DNA from: Deltaproteobacteria bacterium
GTDB lineage: Bacteria > SAR324 > NAC60-12
DNA length: 21,856 nt
Reading direction: 5' to 3'
Assembly (NCBI GenBank): GCA_002716165.1
Contig: PAZT01000032.1
Location: 1 to 21,856, forward strand
Shown here one piece after another: positions 8,007 through 16,166 of the stretch. Numbering within the stretch: position 1 is the first letter of the stretch; each line of letters opens with the position of its first letter. Made by a program: the position numbers and the translations under genes. The notes below the pieces were generated by a model. It made no database searches, was not told the origin of the DNA, and saw only the letters and a list, made by a program, of their open reading frames with translations.

Positions 8007-8810
8007 TCATTCAAAACTTTTTAATTTTCTCAAAACTTTCCACATAATTTCAGGATCATCTGTGATTATTCCTGTAACGCCCCATTGAGTCAACTCCTCA
8101 ATACGGTTTTCATTGTTTATAGTGTATGCAATTGTTCTAAATTGGTTTTTTTTAAGGATTTCTATAAGTGATGGAGTCAAAAATTTTTCATCATGGTGGA
8201 AAGAATATGCATCTGTTTCTTTACAGAGATTTAGAGCATTTTCTTCAGAAACTTCCTTTTCGTGAAGAGGAGCAATTCTGAGTGAATTTTTAACTTTATC
8301 TTTCTTATGCCAAAATTTTATTTTTGGAAAGAAGGAGTGTTCAAAACTTGATATCAATACAGATTCCTTCAACCCAAATTTTTCAACCATTATGCATATC
8401 TTCTTTTCAATTGCATCAGGGGGACCTGCTAATTCATAAGTTTCTGGTTTAATTTCAATATTTACTGAAATTTTACCTCTGATTTGCAAAAGAATTTCTT
8501 CAAGAGTAGGAATTGATTCCCCTTTAAATTCTGGACTGAACCAACTCCCAGCATCCAATTTTTTTAATTCTGATAGATTTAATTCAGATACCATTCCAGC
8601 TCCATCAGTAGTTCTTTCCAGAGTTTGATCATGTATTACAACGGGCACCCGATCCTTTGTAATACATACATCTAATTCAATCATATCTGCCCCGGCACTT
8701 ATTGCGGCATCAAATGCGGAGGCAGTATTTTCAGGGAATCGGGCACTATATCCTCTGTGAGCCACTACCCAAGGACGTTTTATATTTTCCAGTTTATTTA
8801 TATTTTCCAT
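8007..8810 (-). CDS. Glycerophosphodiester phosphodiesterase
   Basis: This 267-residue enzyme hydrolyses glycerophosphodiesters to glycerol 3-phosphate and an alcohol. It is a TIM-barrel GDPD with the expected active-site residues: H18 and R19 in AHRGYSARFPENT, E45 and D47 in MIELDV, and H60 in VIHDQTLERTTDG. IEIKPE and the closing WGVTGIITDDPEIM are also typical. No signal peptide is present, so it is a cytoplasmic UgpQ-type enzyme. Its length is usual. It converges with the trpD-like gene, whose stop lies 82 bases from its own, and is transcribed away from the small gene at 8927. No transport genes for glycerophosphodiesters are in view. Confidence 0.92.
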   Translation of the reverse strand: MENINKLENIKRPWVVAHRGYSARFPENTASAFDAAISAGADMIELDVCITKDRVPVVIHDQTLERTTDGAGMVSELNLSELKKLDAGSWFSPEFKGESIPTLEEILLQIRGKISVNIEIKPETYELAGPPDAIEKKICIMVEKFGLKESVLISSFEHSFFPKIKFWHKKDKVKNSLRIAPLHEKEVSEENALNLCKETDAYSFHHDEKFLTPSLIEILKKNQFRTIAYTINNENRIEELTQWGVTGIITDDPEIMWKVLRKLKSFE

Positions 8811-8926
8811 ACATTGAAATATTACGATGGTTGATATAGTATCATTTGAGATTTCAGATTGACATAGAATATGGTAATAAATTTTCTTTGAAATTTAATA
8901 TATAGTTTTTTAATTAGCTACTTGAC
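8811..8926. promoter_or_regulatory. Divergent intergenic region, presumed promoters
   Basis: This 116-base AT-rich gap separates two divergently transcribed genes and must hold their promoters. A perfect TTGACA lies at 8859-8864 on the + strand, but no good -10 box stands at normal spacing from it. A weaker pair for the + gene is TTGAAA at 8888-8893 and TAATTA at 8911-8916 (17-base spacer), which would give a nearly leaderless transcript. No operator palindrome stands out. Confidence 0.3.
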
Positions 8927-9211
8927 ATGTCCTCTTACGAAAAAATTGATTCAACTGACCTTATGAAATTAAATATTGATAATGAAGCTGAGTTTTCACA
9001 AGTTGTCAAAGATGTAAGGCGTATTCTTGAAATTGAATTTGAGTATCAGACTGAGCAATGGGACTGGACGGGTGATTTGGACGATGCAGGTATTTTTATC
9101 TTTAGCTATCTTTTACATGATTACAAGAAAAAAAATTCTGTCTTTAAAACGATTGAAAGAAAGCGTTTATACATTAAACCTTATAAGGCAAAAGATGATT
9201 CCTTCACATAA
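8927..9211 (+). CDS. Small acidic protein of unknown function, probably truncated by an in-frame stop
   Basis: This 94-residue protein has an ATG start and no recognisable family. It is soluble, acidic in its N-terminal two thirds (EIEFEYQTEQWDWTGDLDD), with helix-forming segments and a basic end (KKKNSVFKTIERKR). There is no signal peptide. After the TAA at 9209-9211 the same frame stays open for another 38 codons to a TAA at 9326-9328 and encodes a plausible charged helix. The gene may therefore once have encoded, or may still encode, a protein of about 133 residues. It stands alone between two - strand genes. Function unknown. Confidence 0.55.
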   Translation: MSSYEKIDSTDLMKLNIDNEAEFSQVVKDVRRILEIEFEYQTEQWDWTGDLDDAGIFIFSYLLHDYKKKNSVFKTIERKRLYIKPYKAKDDSFT

Positions 9212-9328
9212 AAAAAACGATTTCCTCTTCTGCAAGAATTCCAGCTAATTTTTAGACTTTATGAAAAACTGAAGCATGAAGAAATGACTTGGGAAAAGTG
9301 TGAAGAATATATTGTAGATCATATTTAA
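9212..9328 (+). other. In-frame coding-like continuation after the stop of the preceding gene
   Basis: Same frame as the gene at 8927, directly after its TAA. It reads without stops into LQEFQLIFRLYEKLKHEE and ends in CEEYIVDHI and a TAA at 9326-9328. The heptad-like, charged composition looks coding. The stop falls at the start of a run of eight A (9210-9217). Because the frame is the same on both sides, one inserted or lost base cannot explain it; a substitution creating TAA, or a compensated error, is needed. Confidence 0.45.
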
Positions 9329-9355
9329 GCAAATCAAAGTGCCAACTAAAAAAAG

Positions 9356-10393
9356 TTATGTTTTTTCAGCCATACTTTTTGCCTGATTTATGACATCTAG
9401 ATTTTCTGATACTTCAAGAGAAATTTTTTCATTTAGTTTTTGTTCTGCACATTCTTGTGCGTGTTTAATAGCGTTGCGGATCGTATGTGCTCTTGAACTT
9501 CCGTGACAAATTATTACTATACCGTTTACTCCCAACAAAGGAGCACCACCTACTTCAGAGTAATCAGCTCTTTTTCGCAATGCACTGAATGGTCCTCTCA
9601 TTGCTTGGTATCCTATTTTCGCAAGTAATGTGTTTTCAACTTCCTCACGAAGCACACTTCGTACAAAGTCGAAAGTTCCTTCTGCAACTTTTAGGGCAAT
9701 ATTACCAATAAAACCGTCACAAACCACAACATCCACAATATCCTTAAACATAGATTTACCCTCAATATTTCCAGAAAAATTAAGAGTACTTTGTTTTAGC
9801 AAATCGAAAGTTTCTTTAAGTTGAAGATAACCTTTGCCTTCCTCCTCACCATTGTTCAGCAGGGCAACTCTGGGATTATCCAAATGCAGTAAAGTTCGAG
9901 CGTAAGCATCACCCATAAGGGCAAATTGAAAAAGATACAGTGGTTTGCAGTCAGTATTTGCACCTATATCCAATAGTACGAAGGGGTGGTTCCTATGTAT
10001 GGAAGGCATAAGAGTGGCGATAGCCGGTCGCTCAATTCCTTCAACAGATTTTAGAACCAATTTAGCTGTAGCCATTGCTGCTCCAGTATTGCCTGCACTC
10101 ACTACAGCATCAGCTTCACCTGTTGCAAGAAGATCTATAGCTACTTTAATGGAAGAATTTTTCTTTTGACGTAATGCAGTGGCAGGAGAATCATCCATCT
10201 CAACTATTTCAGTAGAATTGACGATTCTTAATTTATTTTTATCGTAGCTCTTTTTTTTAAGTATTTCTTTAATTCTATCTTCTGCTCCGACTAAAACAAC
10301 TTCGGTACCTAGTTCAGAAATAGCCTTGAGAGCAGCTTCAATTTGTACTGTTAAGGGGCTATCTCCTCCCATTGCGTCAACCGCAATCGCCAT
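9356..10393 (-). CDS. plsX: Phosphate acyltransferase
   Basis: PlsX converts acyl-ACP to acyl-phosphate, the donor used by PlsY in phosphatidic acid synthesis; it is a peripheral membrane enzyme. The 345-residue length is normal. Signatures are DAMGGD (6-11), EMDDSPATALRQKKNSS (65-81), SAGNTGA (99-105), LLDIGANTDCKP and VNGIVIICHGSS. The ATG is preceded by AGGA at six bases. It follows rpmF by 48 bases in the same direction, the classic rpmF-plsX arrangement. The usual next gene, fabH, is absent; the small unknown + strand gene converges on it instead. Confidence 0.97.
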   Translation of the reverse strand: MAIAVDAMGGDSPLTVQIEAALKAISELGTEVVLVGAEDRIKEILKKKSYDKNKLRIVNSTEIVEMDDSPATALRQKKNSSIKVAIDLLATGEADAVVSAGNTGAAMATAKLVLKSVEGIERPAIATLMPSIHRNHPFVLLDIGANTDCKPLYLFQFALMGDAYARTLLHLDNPRVALLNNGEEEGKGYLQLKETFDLLKQSTLNFSGNIEGKSMFKDIVDVVVCDGFIGNIALKVAEGTFDFVRSVLREEVENTLLAKIGYQAMRGPFSALRKRADYSEVGGAPLLGVNGIVIICHGSSRAHTIRNAIKHAQECAEQKLNEKISLEVSENLDVINQAKSMAEKT

Positions 10394-10441
10394 ACTTTAT
10401 CCTGGTTTGCTGTTGATTATTGAAAGAGCAGAAAAAATAGC

Positions 10442-10624
10442 TCAGGTTGTAGCTACTTCAATTACCTCAACACCCTTATAAAATCCACATTCTGGACATA
10501 CGCGGTGAGGTCTGATATATGCGTGACAATTCGTGCATTCAGATAGAGCAGTTTCGGAGATTTTAATATGACCTCTCCTGTGGTCACGTTGACTGCGAGA
10601 TGTTTTCCTTCTTGGTACAGCCAT
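10442..10624 (-). CDS. rpmF: 50S ribosomal protein bL32
   Basis: This 60-residue basic protein of the large ribosomal subunit begins MAVPRRKTSRSQRDHRRG, the hallmark of bL32. C30, C33, C43 and C46 form an intact CxxC...CxxC zinc ribbon, so this is the zinc-binding form. It is co-transcribed with plsX downstream. No Shine-Dalgarno site is obvious. Confidence 0.97.
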   Translation of the reverse strand: MAVPRRKTSRSQRDHRRGHIKISETALSECTNCHAYIRPHRVCPECGFYKGVEVIEVATT

Positions 10625-10685
10625 AGGTTTTTATTGTAAGTCTTTTAAAAAATTTTTAAAAATTATTTAAATCTATAACTCTTTT

Positions 10686-10711
10686 ATTATAAAAACTAAC
10701 ATTTTTGTCAT
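10686..10711 (-). promoter_or_regulatory. rpmF: Possible promoter for rpmF-plsX
   Basis: On the - strand a perfect TATAAT lies at 10691-10686, about 62 bases upstream of the rpmF start, in a very AT-rich gap. The nearest -35-like hexamer is ATGACA at 10711-10706, but the spacer is only 14 bases, short for sigma-70. The -10 match is directly seen; promoter function is inferred. Confidence 0.3.
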
Positions 10712-10766
10712 TCTGATCATTCACTTATATTTAATCAAAAAAATTAAATTCCATAGAAATTAAGAG

Positions 10767-11078
10767 TTAAACTCCAGAAGACTGAATCTCTTCGAGTGTA
10801 CGTGCTGTTGGTAGAGGATCTTTTGATTCAATAATTACAGGATATTCATCACATTTATCTGCATTTAATTGTGTATAGTGTTCCCATTTCTCAGGGACAT
10901 CAACATCCGCATATATGGCCTCTACAGGACACTCTTCCACGCAGGCATTGCAATCAATGCAAGTTTCTGGATTTATGTAAAGCATTTCTGGACCCTCGTG
11001 AAAGGCTTCCACAGGACATACCTCCACGCAGTCAGTGTACTTACATTTTTCACAGTATTCTGTAACAATATAAGTCAT
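10767..11078 (-). CDS. fdxA: 7Fe/8Fe bacterial ferredoxin (FdxA type)
   Basis: This is a 103-residue low-potential electron carrier in the cytoplasm. Cysteines C9, C12, C17 and C21 (CxxCxxxxCxxxCP) and C40, C43, C46 and C50 (CxxCxxCxxxCP) make two clusters. The opening MTYIVTEYCEKCKYTDC and the tail after the second cluster (PEKWEHYTQLNADKC) match the Azotobacter ferredoxin I/FdxA group, where the first cluster is usually [3Fe-4S]. The start has a good AAGGA six to seven bases upstream, one of the clearer ribosome sites here. The redox partner is not evident from neighbours: lolC/E lies upstream and rpmF downstream. Confidence 0.92.
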   Translation of the reverse strand: MTYIVTEYCEKCKYTDCVEVCPVEAFHEGPEMLYINPETCIDCNACVEECPVEAIYADVDVPEKWEHYTQLNADKCDEYPVIIESKDPLPTARTLEEIQSSGV

Positions 11079-11109
11079 TTTAAATCCTTTTTTGAATTTT
11101 GGGCCTCAG

Positions 11110-11122
11110 TGTTCATAGAACA
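11110..11122. promoter_or_regulatory. Perfect palindrome upstream of the ferredoxin gene
   Basis: TGTTCATAGAACA is a 13-base perfect inverted repeat (TGTTC-ATA-GAACA) centred about 38 bases upstream of the ferredoxin start. It could be an operator. It does not match a well-known box that I can name with confidence. Confidence 0.3.
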
Positions 11123-11159
11123 ATTTTGTCAGGATTTATAATGCAAGTAACAACCCTAC

Positions 11160-11188
11160 ATATTATCGAGATAAACCTTTAAATTCAA
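11160..11188 (-). promoter_or_regulatory. fdxA: Possible sigma-70 promoter for the ferredoxin gene
   Basis: On the - strand TTGAAT (11188-11183) and TAATAT (11165-11160) are 17 bases apart, each a four-of-six match to consensus. The implied start of transcription is about 75 bases before the gene, upstream of the palindrome at 11110-11122. In AT-rich DNA such pairs also arise by chance. Confidence 0.3.
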
Positions 11189-11217
11189 GTTTTTTATAGA
11201 ATAAATAACTAGATGAG

Positions 11218-12510
11218 TTATTCATAACGCAGAGGGTCTACTGGATTGAGTCTTGAGGCTTTGGTGGAAGGATAAAGCGTGACTAGCATACAAATTAAAA
11301 AAGATGCTAGTGTGGTTAGGGCAACATCAAACCAGTCTATTAGAACAGGGATTCTATTTCCGCCAGGATATACACCGGGTGGTATGTCAACAATTTCAAA
11401 GTTAATTAAAACCCAGCAGATAGCCAAGCCAAATAGAACTCCACCGACTGTGCCTAGCGAACCAATTACAAGTCCCTGGAAAAAAAAGATTTTCCTTATT
11501 CCATAATCATTTGCACCTAGAGCTTTTAGGATTGCAATTTCTCTCGATTTCTCTAAAACTAGCATGATAAGTGAACTAACAATATTGAACGCAGCCACAA
11601 CAATTATCAGAGTAAGTATCAGAAAAAGTCCGATTTTTTCAAGCTTCATTACCTGAAATATACTTTTATTTTCGTCTGCCCAGTTCCCAACAATATAATC
11701 ATTACTAAACTCAGATAAATCATTAGCTATTTCAGGGGCATTTTCAGGATTGCTTATTTTCACTCCTAAGCCTGTTATATTTTCATCCATTCTATAAATT
11801 TTCTGCAGTAAACGGTAATCAATAAAGGCTAAAACTTCATCATAACCTGAGATTCCAGATTCAAATATTCCAATAACTTTCAGTTTTTTTATGCGGGGAA
11901 TATCACCAATTGGAGTCATTCTCTGTTCTGAGGAGACCAGTTTAACTGAATCACCAACGCTGATTTCTAAAGAACGAGCCAGTTTTGCTCCAAGAATTAT
12001 CCCGTCTTTTAGCTTTTTGTCTCGAGCCTCCAGATGTGAAAGTCGTTTAAGAAGTTTTTTTGAAATAAGAGTCTGATTTTTCTCAGTTGGTGTGGAAATA
12101 CCGTATATTTCTTCTCGCAGGAATGAAGAAATATTTGTAACCCTTGGTTCTTGGTCGGGGTCAATACCTCGAAGAAGTGCTCCTTTTGGTTGTTTTTTAC
12201 CTGTTAACAATACCTGTTTGTATATATATGGAGCAACTCCCTCTACTTCTGGGTTAGCCTCTAATCTTTCTTTTAGATTTGAAAAATCTTTCATTCCATC
12301 ATTCCATGCAAATACTGTTATGTGAGGCAATGAACCAGTGACGGCGTTTTGTAAATTTGTTCGGAACCCGTTCATGACTGAAGTAGAAACGATCAATGCA
12401 ATCACTCCAAGTGCAACACCTCCTATGGAAATCCATGTTATGACTGAAATGGAACGATCCTGACGTGGCGAAAATAGGTAGCGTTTGCCAATGAAAGTTT
12501 CGTAACCCAT
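11218..12510 (-). CDS. LolC/LolE-family lipoprotein-releasing ABC permease
   Basis: This 430-residue inner-membrane subunit belongs to the complex that extracts outer-membrane lipoproteins and passes them to LolA. It opens like LolC/E (FIGKRYLFSPRQ, then helix 1 at about 24-45 with SVMNGF). A periplasmic MacB-type domain spans 46-290. Three helices follow at about 292-318, 342-368 and 390-413, with the FtsX signature EKSREIAILKALGA at 320-333. The stop follows SRLNPVDPLRYE, a typical end. It begins three bases after the alaS stop, so it is coupled to alaS. No LolD ATPase or second permease is adjacent, so it may act as a homodimer (single LolC/E type) with LolD encoded elsewhere. Confidence 0.92.
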   Translation of the reverse strand: MGYETFIGKRYLFSPRQDRSISVITWISIGGVALGVIALIVSTSVMNGFRTNLQNAVTGSLPHITVFAWNDGMKDFSNLKERLEANPEVEGVAPYIYKQVLLTGKKQPKGALLRGIDPDQEPRVTNISSFLREEIYGISTPTEKNQTLISKKLLKRLSHLEARDKKLKDGIILGAKLARSLEISVGDSVKLVSSEQRMTPIGDIPRIKKLKVIGIFESGISGYDEVLAFIDYRLLQKIYRMDENITGLGVKISNPENAPEIANDLSEFSNDYIVGNWADENKSIFQVMKLEKIGLFLILTLIIVVAAFNIVSSLIMLVLEKSREIAILKALGANDYGIRKIFFFQGLVIGSLGTVGGVLFGLAICWVLINFEIVDIPPGVYPGGNRIPVLIDWFDVALTTLASFLICMLVTLYPSTKASRLNPVDPLRYE

Positions 12511-12513
12511 TAG

Positions 12514-15162
12514 TTAATTTGCTAGTTTTTTTCGAATAATTTTTGCTGCTGAGGCTAATGCACCTGAAATTTTTTCTGGGTCTTTTATACCTGCTTGTGC
12601 CATATTAGGTTTACCTCCACCTCTTCCACCAGCAAGGATTGCAACCTCATTCACCAAATCACCAGCCTTAATACCACGTTCAATCAGATCGTCAGTAACT
12701 ACGCAGATCAAAGTACTTTTCTCACCAATCTTTGCTGCTAACAAGGCTATTCCTGAAGAAATTTGTTCCCTAACAGAATGACCAATATTCCGAAGTGTGT
12801 CTGCAGAATCTGCCTCAATTTCTTTAGCCAGCAAGGATACTCCTTCAATTTCATGAGCTTGTGATAAAAGTTCTGATATGCCTGCAAGAGCAGCATTACT
12901 TCTCAGGGATTGAATTTCTTTTTCAAGCTGTCTTTTTTCTTCAGTAAGTTTCATTGTCATTTCTGGAATTTGCGACTCTGGAACATTCAATAGTTGGCGC
13001 AATGCACGTGTTACTCTGCCTTGCTCTTGAGCCATCAAGTCTGCCTCTTTACCAGTAACAGCCACCACTCTTCTTATCCCAGCGGCAATTCCCTCTTCAG
13101 AAACTATGCGAAACTGTCCAATTTGTCCTGTAGCTTTTACATGGCAGCCACCACAAAGTTCTTCAGAAAAATCAGCTATTTTTACTACTCTAACAACATC
13201 TCCGTACTTTTCTCCAAAAAGTGCTATTATTCCCGAACTGATTGCCTCATCAAAAGGAGTTTCATAAATATCTGTGTTAATGTTCCGGCGAATTATCAAA
13301 TTGACCATGTCCTCAATTTCTTCAATTTGCGCGTCACTTACCTTTTCAGAATGTGTAAAGTCAAACCTTAACATTTCTGGATTCACAAGTGAGCCCGCCT
13401 GTGTAACATGTTCGCCTAATACCTGACGAAGTCCCTCATGCATTAGATGCGCGGCAGTATGATTATTTGTTGTTGATAATCGAGATTTTTCATCTACAGA
13501 TGCTGTAATTCTAGAATTGTCAGGAACAATGTTATTTGATCTTTTATTTTCAGCCTCACAGATGTGAATAATAGAATCACCCATCTTCTGTACATCTAAA
13601 ACATTCCAAGTATTATTGTTTTGTTTCAGAACACCTTGGTCACCAATCTGTCCGCCTGATTCAGCGTAGAAAGGAGTTGTATCTAAAATAAACTGCAATT
13701 GCCCAGATTTATTTTGAGAAAAGCGGCGTAGTTTAGATTCTGTGGTGAAAGTATCATAGCCTATAAATTTTGAATCAGCTCCTTCAGAAATTTCAGTCCA
13801 TTTGTCTGGAATTATTTTAAATTTTCCTGCTCCGCGAGCACGATCTTTTTGTTTTTTCATTAATTTTTCAAACCCCACTTCATCAACTTCAAAACCATGT
13901 TCTTTAGTCATAAGGCGAGTCAGATCAACAGGGAAACCATAAGTATCATAAAGTTTGAAAGCATCTTCACCTGAAACAATTTTTGCGGATTTAATTTCAG
14001 AGCTTGAAATTATTTTGTGAAAAATCTCCAAACCTCGATCTAGGGTAGAGCCGAAACTAGTCTCTTCTGACTGAATAACGTTTTGAACATGTTCCTGCTG
14101 CTTGTTTATTTCAGGAAATGCGTCTCCCATAACTTCTGCCAGAATGGGGACCAATTTGAAGATAAAGGGCTCATGCATGTCTAAAACTCTTCCAAATCTT
14201 GTAGCACGCCTTAACATTCTACGAAGTACATATCCGCGTCCTTCGTTTGAAGGAATAGCTCCATCTGCAACGGCAAAACTCAGTGAACGCAAATGATCAG
14301 CAATAACTCTGAAAGCCACACCTACCTCTCCAACTGAATCTGTTTGTCCGGTCACATCACTTATTTTGTTTAATATTGGTGCAAATAGATCTGTACTGTA
14401 GTTTGAATCAGCTTTCTGCAGAACTCGGCTAATTCTCTCGAGTCCCATTCCCGTATCTACATGCTGTGCTGCAAGCTCTTCTAGGTGTCCATCCTCAAAA
14501 CGTTGATATTGCATGAAAACAAGATTCCAAAGTTCTACAAACCTCCAGCATCCTTCTAGATTGACAGCACATTCATGTTTGTCGGAGAGTGGACATGTGC
14601 CCTTGCCCAGATCAAAATGTAATTCAGAACAAGGACCACATGGACCAACTTCACCCATTTCCCAAAAGTTGTCATTTTTGTCAAAGCGGAGTACTTGTTC
14701 AGAAATAATGTCTGTAGAGTTTTTCCAGATATTCTCGGCATCTTCGTCAGCTTCTACGCCATCTCCACCAGCAAAAACGGTTGCCCACATTTTTTCTTTT
14801 TCCAGCCCCCATTGGTCTGTCATTAATTCCCATGCCCATTCTATGGCTTCTTTTTTAAAATATTCTCCAAATGACCAGTTTCCAAGCATCTCAAAAAATG
14901 TATGATGGTAATTGTCATAGCCTACATCTTCCAGATCATTGTGTTTGCCACTTGCCCTTATGCATTTTTGTGAATTAACAGCACGATTGTAGTCACGATT
15001 CCCAGTCCCCAAAAAAACATCTTTAAATTGTGCCATTCCCGAATTTGAAAAAAGCAGCGTTGGGTCGTCATTGGGTACTACAGGGGCACTGCGCACAAAA
15101 GTATGACCTCTTTTTTCAAAAAATGAGATAAATTCCTGTCGAATCTGCTTAGAATTTTTCAT
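12514..15162 (-). CDS. alaS: Alanyl-tRNA synthetase
   Basis: AlaS charges tRNA-Ala and edits mischarged Ser and Gly. It is complete at 882 residues from the chosen ATG. Class II motif 2 is in HHTFFEMLGNWSFG (86-99) and motif 3 is GMGLERI (238-244). The editing site has the zinc ligands H568 and H572 (HTAAH) and C670 and H674 (CGGCH). The C-terminal DHHA1 domain has GGRGGGKPNMAQAG. The frame extends five codons upstream to a TTG at 15177, but family members begin at the equivalent of MKNSKQIRQEF, so the ATG at 15162 is preferred. rpsD lies upstream on the same strand, 138 bases away; the LolC/E permease follows after three bases. Confidence 0.98.
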   Translation of the reverse strand: MKNSKQIRQEFISFFEKRGHTFVRSAPVVPNDDPTLLFSNSGMAQFKDVFLGTGNRDYNRAVNSQKCIRASGKHNDLEDVGYDNYHHTFFEMLGNWSFGEYFKKEAIEWAWELMTDQWGLEKEKMWATVFAGGDGVEADEDAENIWKNSTDIISEQVLRFDKNDNFWEMGEVGPCGPCSELHFDLGKGTCPLSDKHECAVNLEGCWRFVELWNLVFMQYQRFEDGHLEELAAQHVDTGMGLERISRVLQKADSNYSTDLFAPILNKISDVTGQTDSVGEVGVAFRVIADHLRSLSFAVADGAIPSNEGRGYVLRRMLRRATRFGRVLDMHEPFIFKLVPILAEVMGDAFPEINKQQEHVQNVIQSEETSFGSTLDRGLEIFHKIISSSEIKSAKIVSGEDAFKLYDTYGFPVDLTRLMTKEHGFEVDEVGFEKLMKKQKDRARGAGKFKIIPDKWTEISEGADSKFIGYDTFTTESKLRRFSQNKSGQLQFILDTTPFYAESGGQIGDQGVLKQNNNTWNVLDVQKMGDSIIHICEAENKRSNNIVPDNSRITASVDEKSRLSTTNNHTAAHLMHEGLRQVLGEHVTQAGSLVNPEMLRFDFTHSEKVSDAQIEEIEDMVNLIIRRNINTDIYETPFDEAISSGIIALFGEKYGDVVRVVKIADFSEELCGGCHVKATGQIGQFRIVSEEGIAAGIRRVVAVTGKEADLMAQEQGRVTRALRQLLNVPESQIPEMTMKLTEEKRQLEKEIQSLRSNAALAGISELLSQAHEIEGVSLLAKEIEADSADTLRNIGHSVREQISSGIALLAAKIGEKSTLICVVTDDLIERGIKAGDLVNEVAILAGGRGGGKPNMAQAGIKDPEKISGALASAAKIIRKKLAN

Positions 15163-15300
15163 ACAGCAACCATTCAAATAGGGGTATAATTTTACTGCAA
15201 ATGGATTCCCATGGGCAGGAGGAGAGATTAGACTTTTTAAAGGTATTAATTAAAGCCTAATTTTTACTAAGATAATAGGCAGTATCTTGTTAAATAAGTA

Positions 15301-15912
15301 TCAGCGGGCCATAAATTCCACCACTAGGTGGTCTTCTACATCAATTGGGATTTCCTCTCTCTCAGGGACCTCAACAAGTTTACCAGAATATTTTTTGCTG
15401 TCTCGCTGGATATAAGCTAATTTTAGCTCAAAGAAATTGAACCAATCCTTGTACCTGTCAATTTTTTGACTTTTCTCCCTCAGTTGAATACTGTCTCCAG
15501 GCTTGATCTGAAAACCGGGCTTGTTAACTTTTCTATTATTTACGGTAATGTGGCAGTGTACCACCATCTGTCTTGCTGCTCTTAGTGTGCCAGCGAATCC
15601 TAAACGATAAACCATATTGTCCAGCCGAGTTTCAAGTCTTTGAACTAAGGCAATATTAGTCTGCTTGCGAACTTTAGCAGCATGTTCATAATAGCGTCGA
15701 AGCTGTTTGGAACTGATCCCATAAAAAGCTTTCAACTTTTGTGTTTCTTTAAGTTGCTGTCCAAAAGGAGAAATTTTTGCTTGGCGTCCACCACCATGCT
15801 GTCCGGGACGATTCGGGCGTCGACTTAAAGTAAGCGCAGCACTTGGAGTACCTATTAGATTAACACCTAAAGCGCGGCATACCTTATGTTTTATAGTAGA
15901 TTTTCCTGACAT
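15301..15912 (-). CDS. rpsD: 30S ribosomal protein uS4
   Basis: This 203-residue protein is a primary binder of 16S rRNA. The N-terminal part has the family motif RRPNRPGQHGG (31-41). The S4 RNA-binding domain spans about 93-150 (RLETRLDNMVYRLGFAGT and onward). Only two cysteines occur (C12, C120), so the N-terminal zinc site of some uS4 proteins is absent. The frame extends five codons upstream to a GTG at 15927, but the ATG at 15912 has an AGGA just ahead and fits the family length. It stands apart from the alpha operon (no rpsM, rpsK or rpoA nearby) and next to alaS. Confidence 0.97.
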   Translation of the reverse strand: MSGKSTIKHKVCRALGVNLIGTPSAALTLSRRPNRPGQHGGGRQAKISPFGQQLKETQKLKAFYGISSKQLRRYYEHAAKVRKQTNIALVQRLETRLDNMVYRLGFAGTLRAARQMVVHCHITVNNRKVNKPGFQIKPGDSIQLREKSQKIDRYKDWFNFFELKLAYIQRDSKKYSGKLVEVPEREEIPIDVEDHLVVEFMAR

Positions 15913-15916
15913 ATTT

Positions 15917-15920
15917 TCCT
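15917..15920 (-). promoter_or_regulatory. rpsD: Shine-Dalgarno site that decides the rpsD start
   Basis: AGGA on the - strand, four bases before the ATG at 15912. The upstream GTG at 15927 has no comparable site at the right distance, so the ATG is chosen. Confidence 0.6.
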
Positions 15921-15927
15921 GTTCCAC

Positions 15928-16142
15928 TCAGACGGCATCTTAGGAGGACTATAGAAATAAAATTTATTTTAAGTATCTCATATCTAAGACCAGTTCTAAT
16001 TTAAAAAATTCAGGATGCCATCTCATAAAATGAGTTCGACTGATATTATCATAAATATCTTTTAGAACTAGTTTAAGATAAACTATTTTCTCTGGAAAAA
16101 AAAATATTGTCAATCTGAAATGATACGGAAATTTTTTATAAA
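15928..16142. other. Gene-free stretch between rpsD and the permease remnant
   Basis: All three + strand frames are broken by several stops, and I see no trace of the missing N-terminal half of the downstream permease. It should contain the rpsD promoter, reading left, but no convincing -35/-10 pair was found. A five-base-stem hairpin (CTCAT-AAA-ATGAG, 16022-16034) is present without a T run. Confidence 0.5.
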
Positions 16143-16166
16143 AATGGTCCGGAGGCAGGCATTTTT

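Noticed and set aside
9027..9248. Open frame overlapping the small gene at 8927 in another + strand frame
   Set aside because: It begins inside the better frame, shows no family motif, and the 8927 frame has a proper ATG and a coding-like continuation.
10869..11141. 90-codon + strand frame antisense to the ferredoxin gene
   Set aside because: The opposite strand encodes an intact eight-cysteine ferredoxin; the antisense frame is a by-product.
12994..13371. 125-codon + strand frame antisense to alaS
   Set aside because: It lies opposite the conserved editing domain of alaS, so it is a shadow; its composition shows no domain.
14513..14905. 130-codon + strand frame antisense to alaS
   Set aside because: Opposite the catalytic domain of alaS; no motif and no promoter or ribosome site of its own.
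16022..16034. Hairpin CTCAT-AAA-ATGAG between rpsD and the permease remnant
   Set aside because: Short stem, tiny loop, no T run; not convincing as a terminator or operator.
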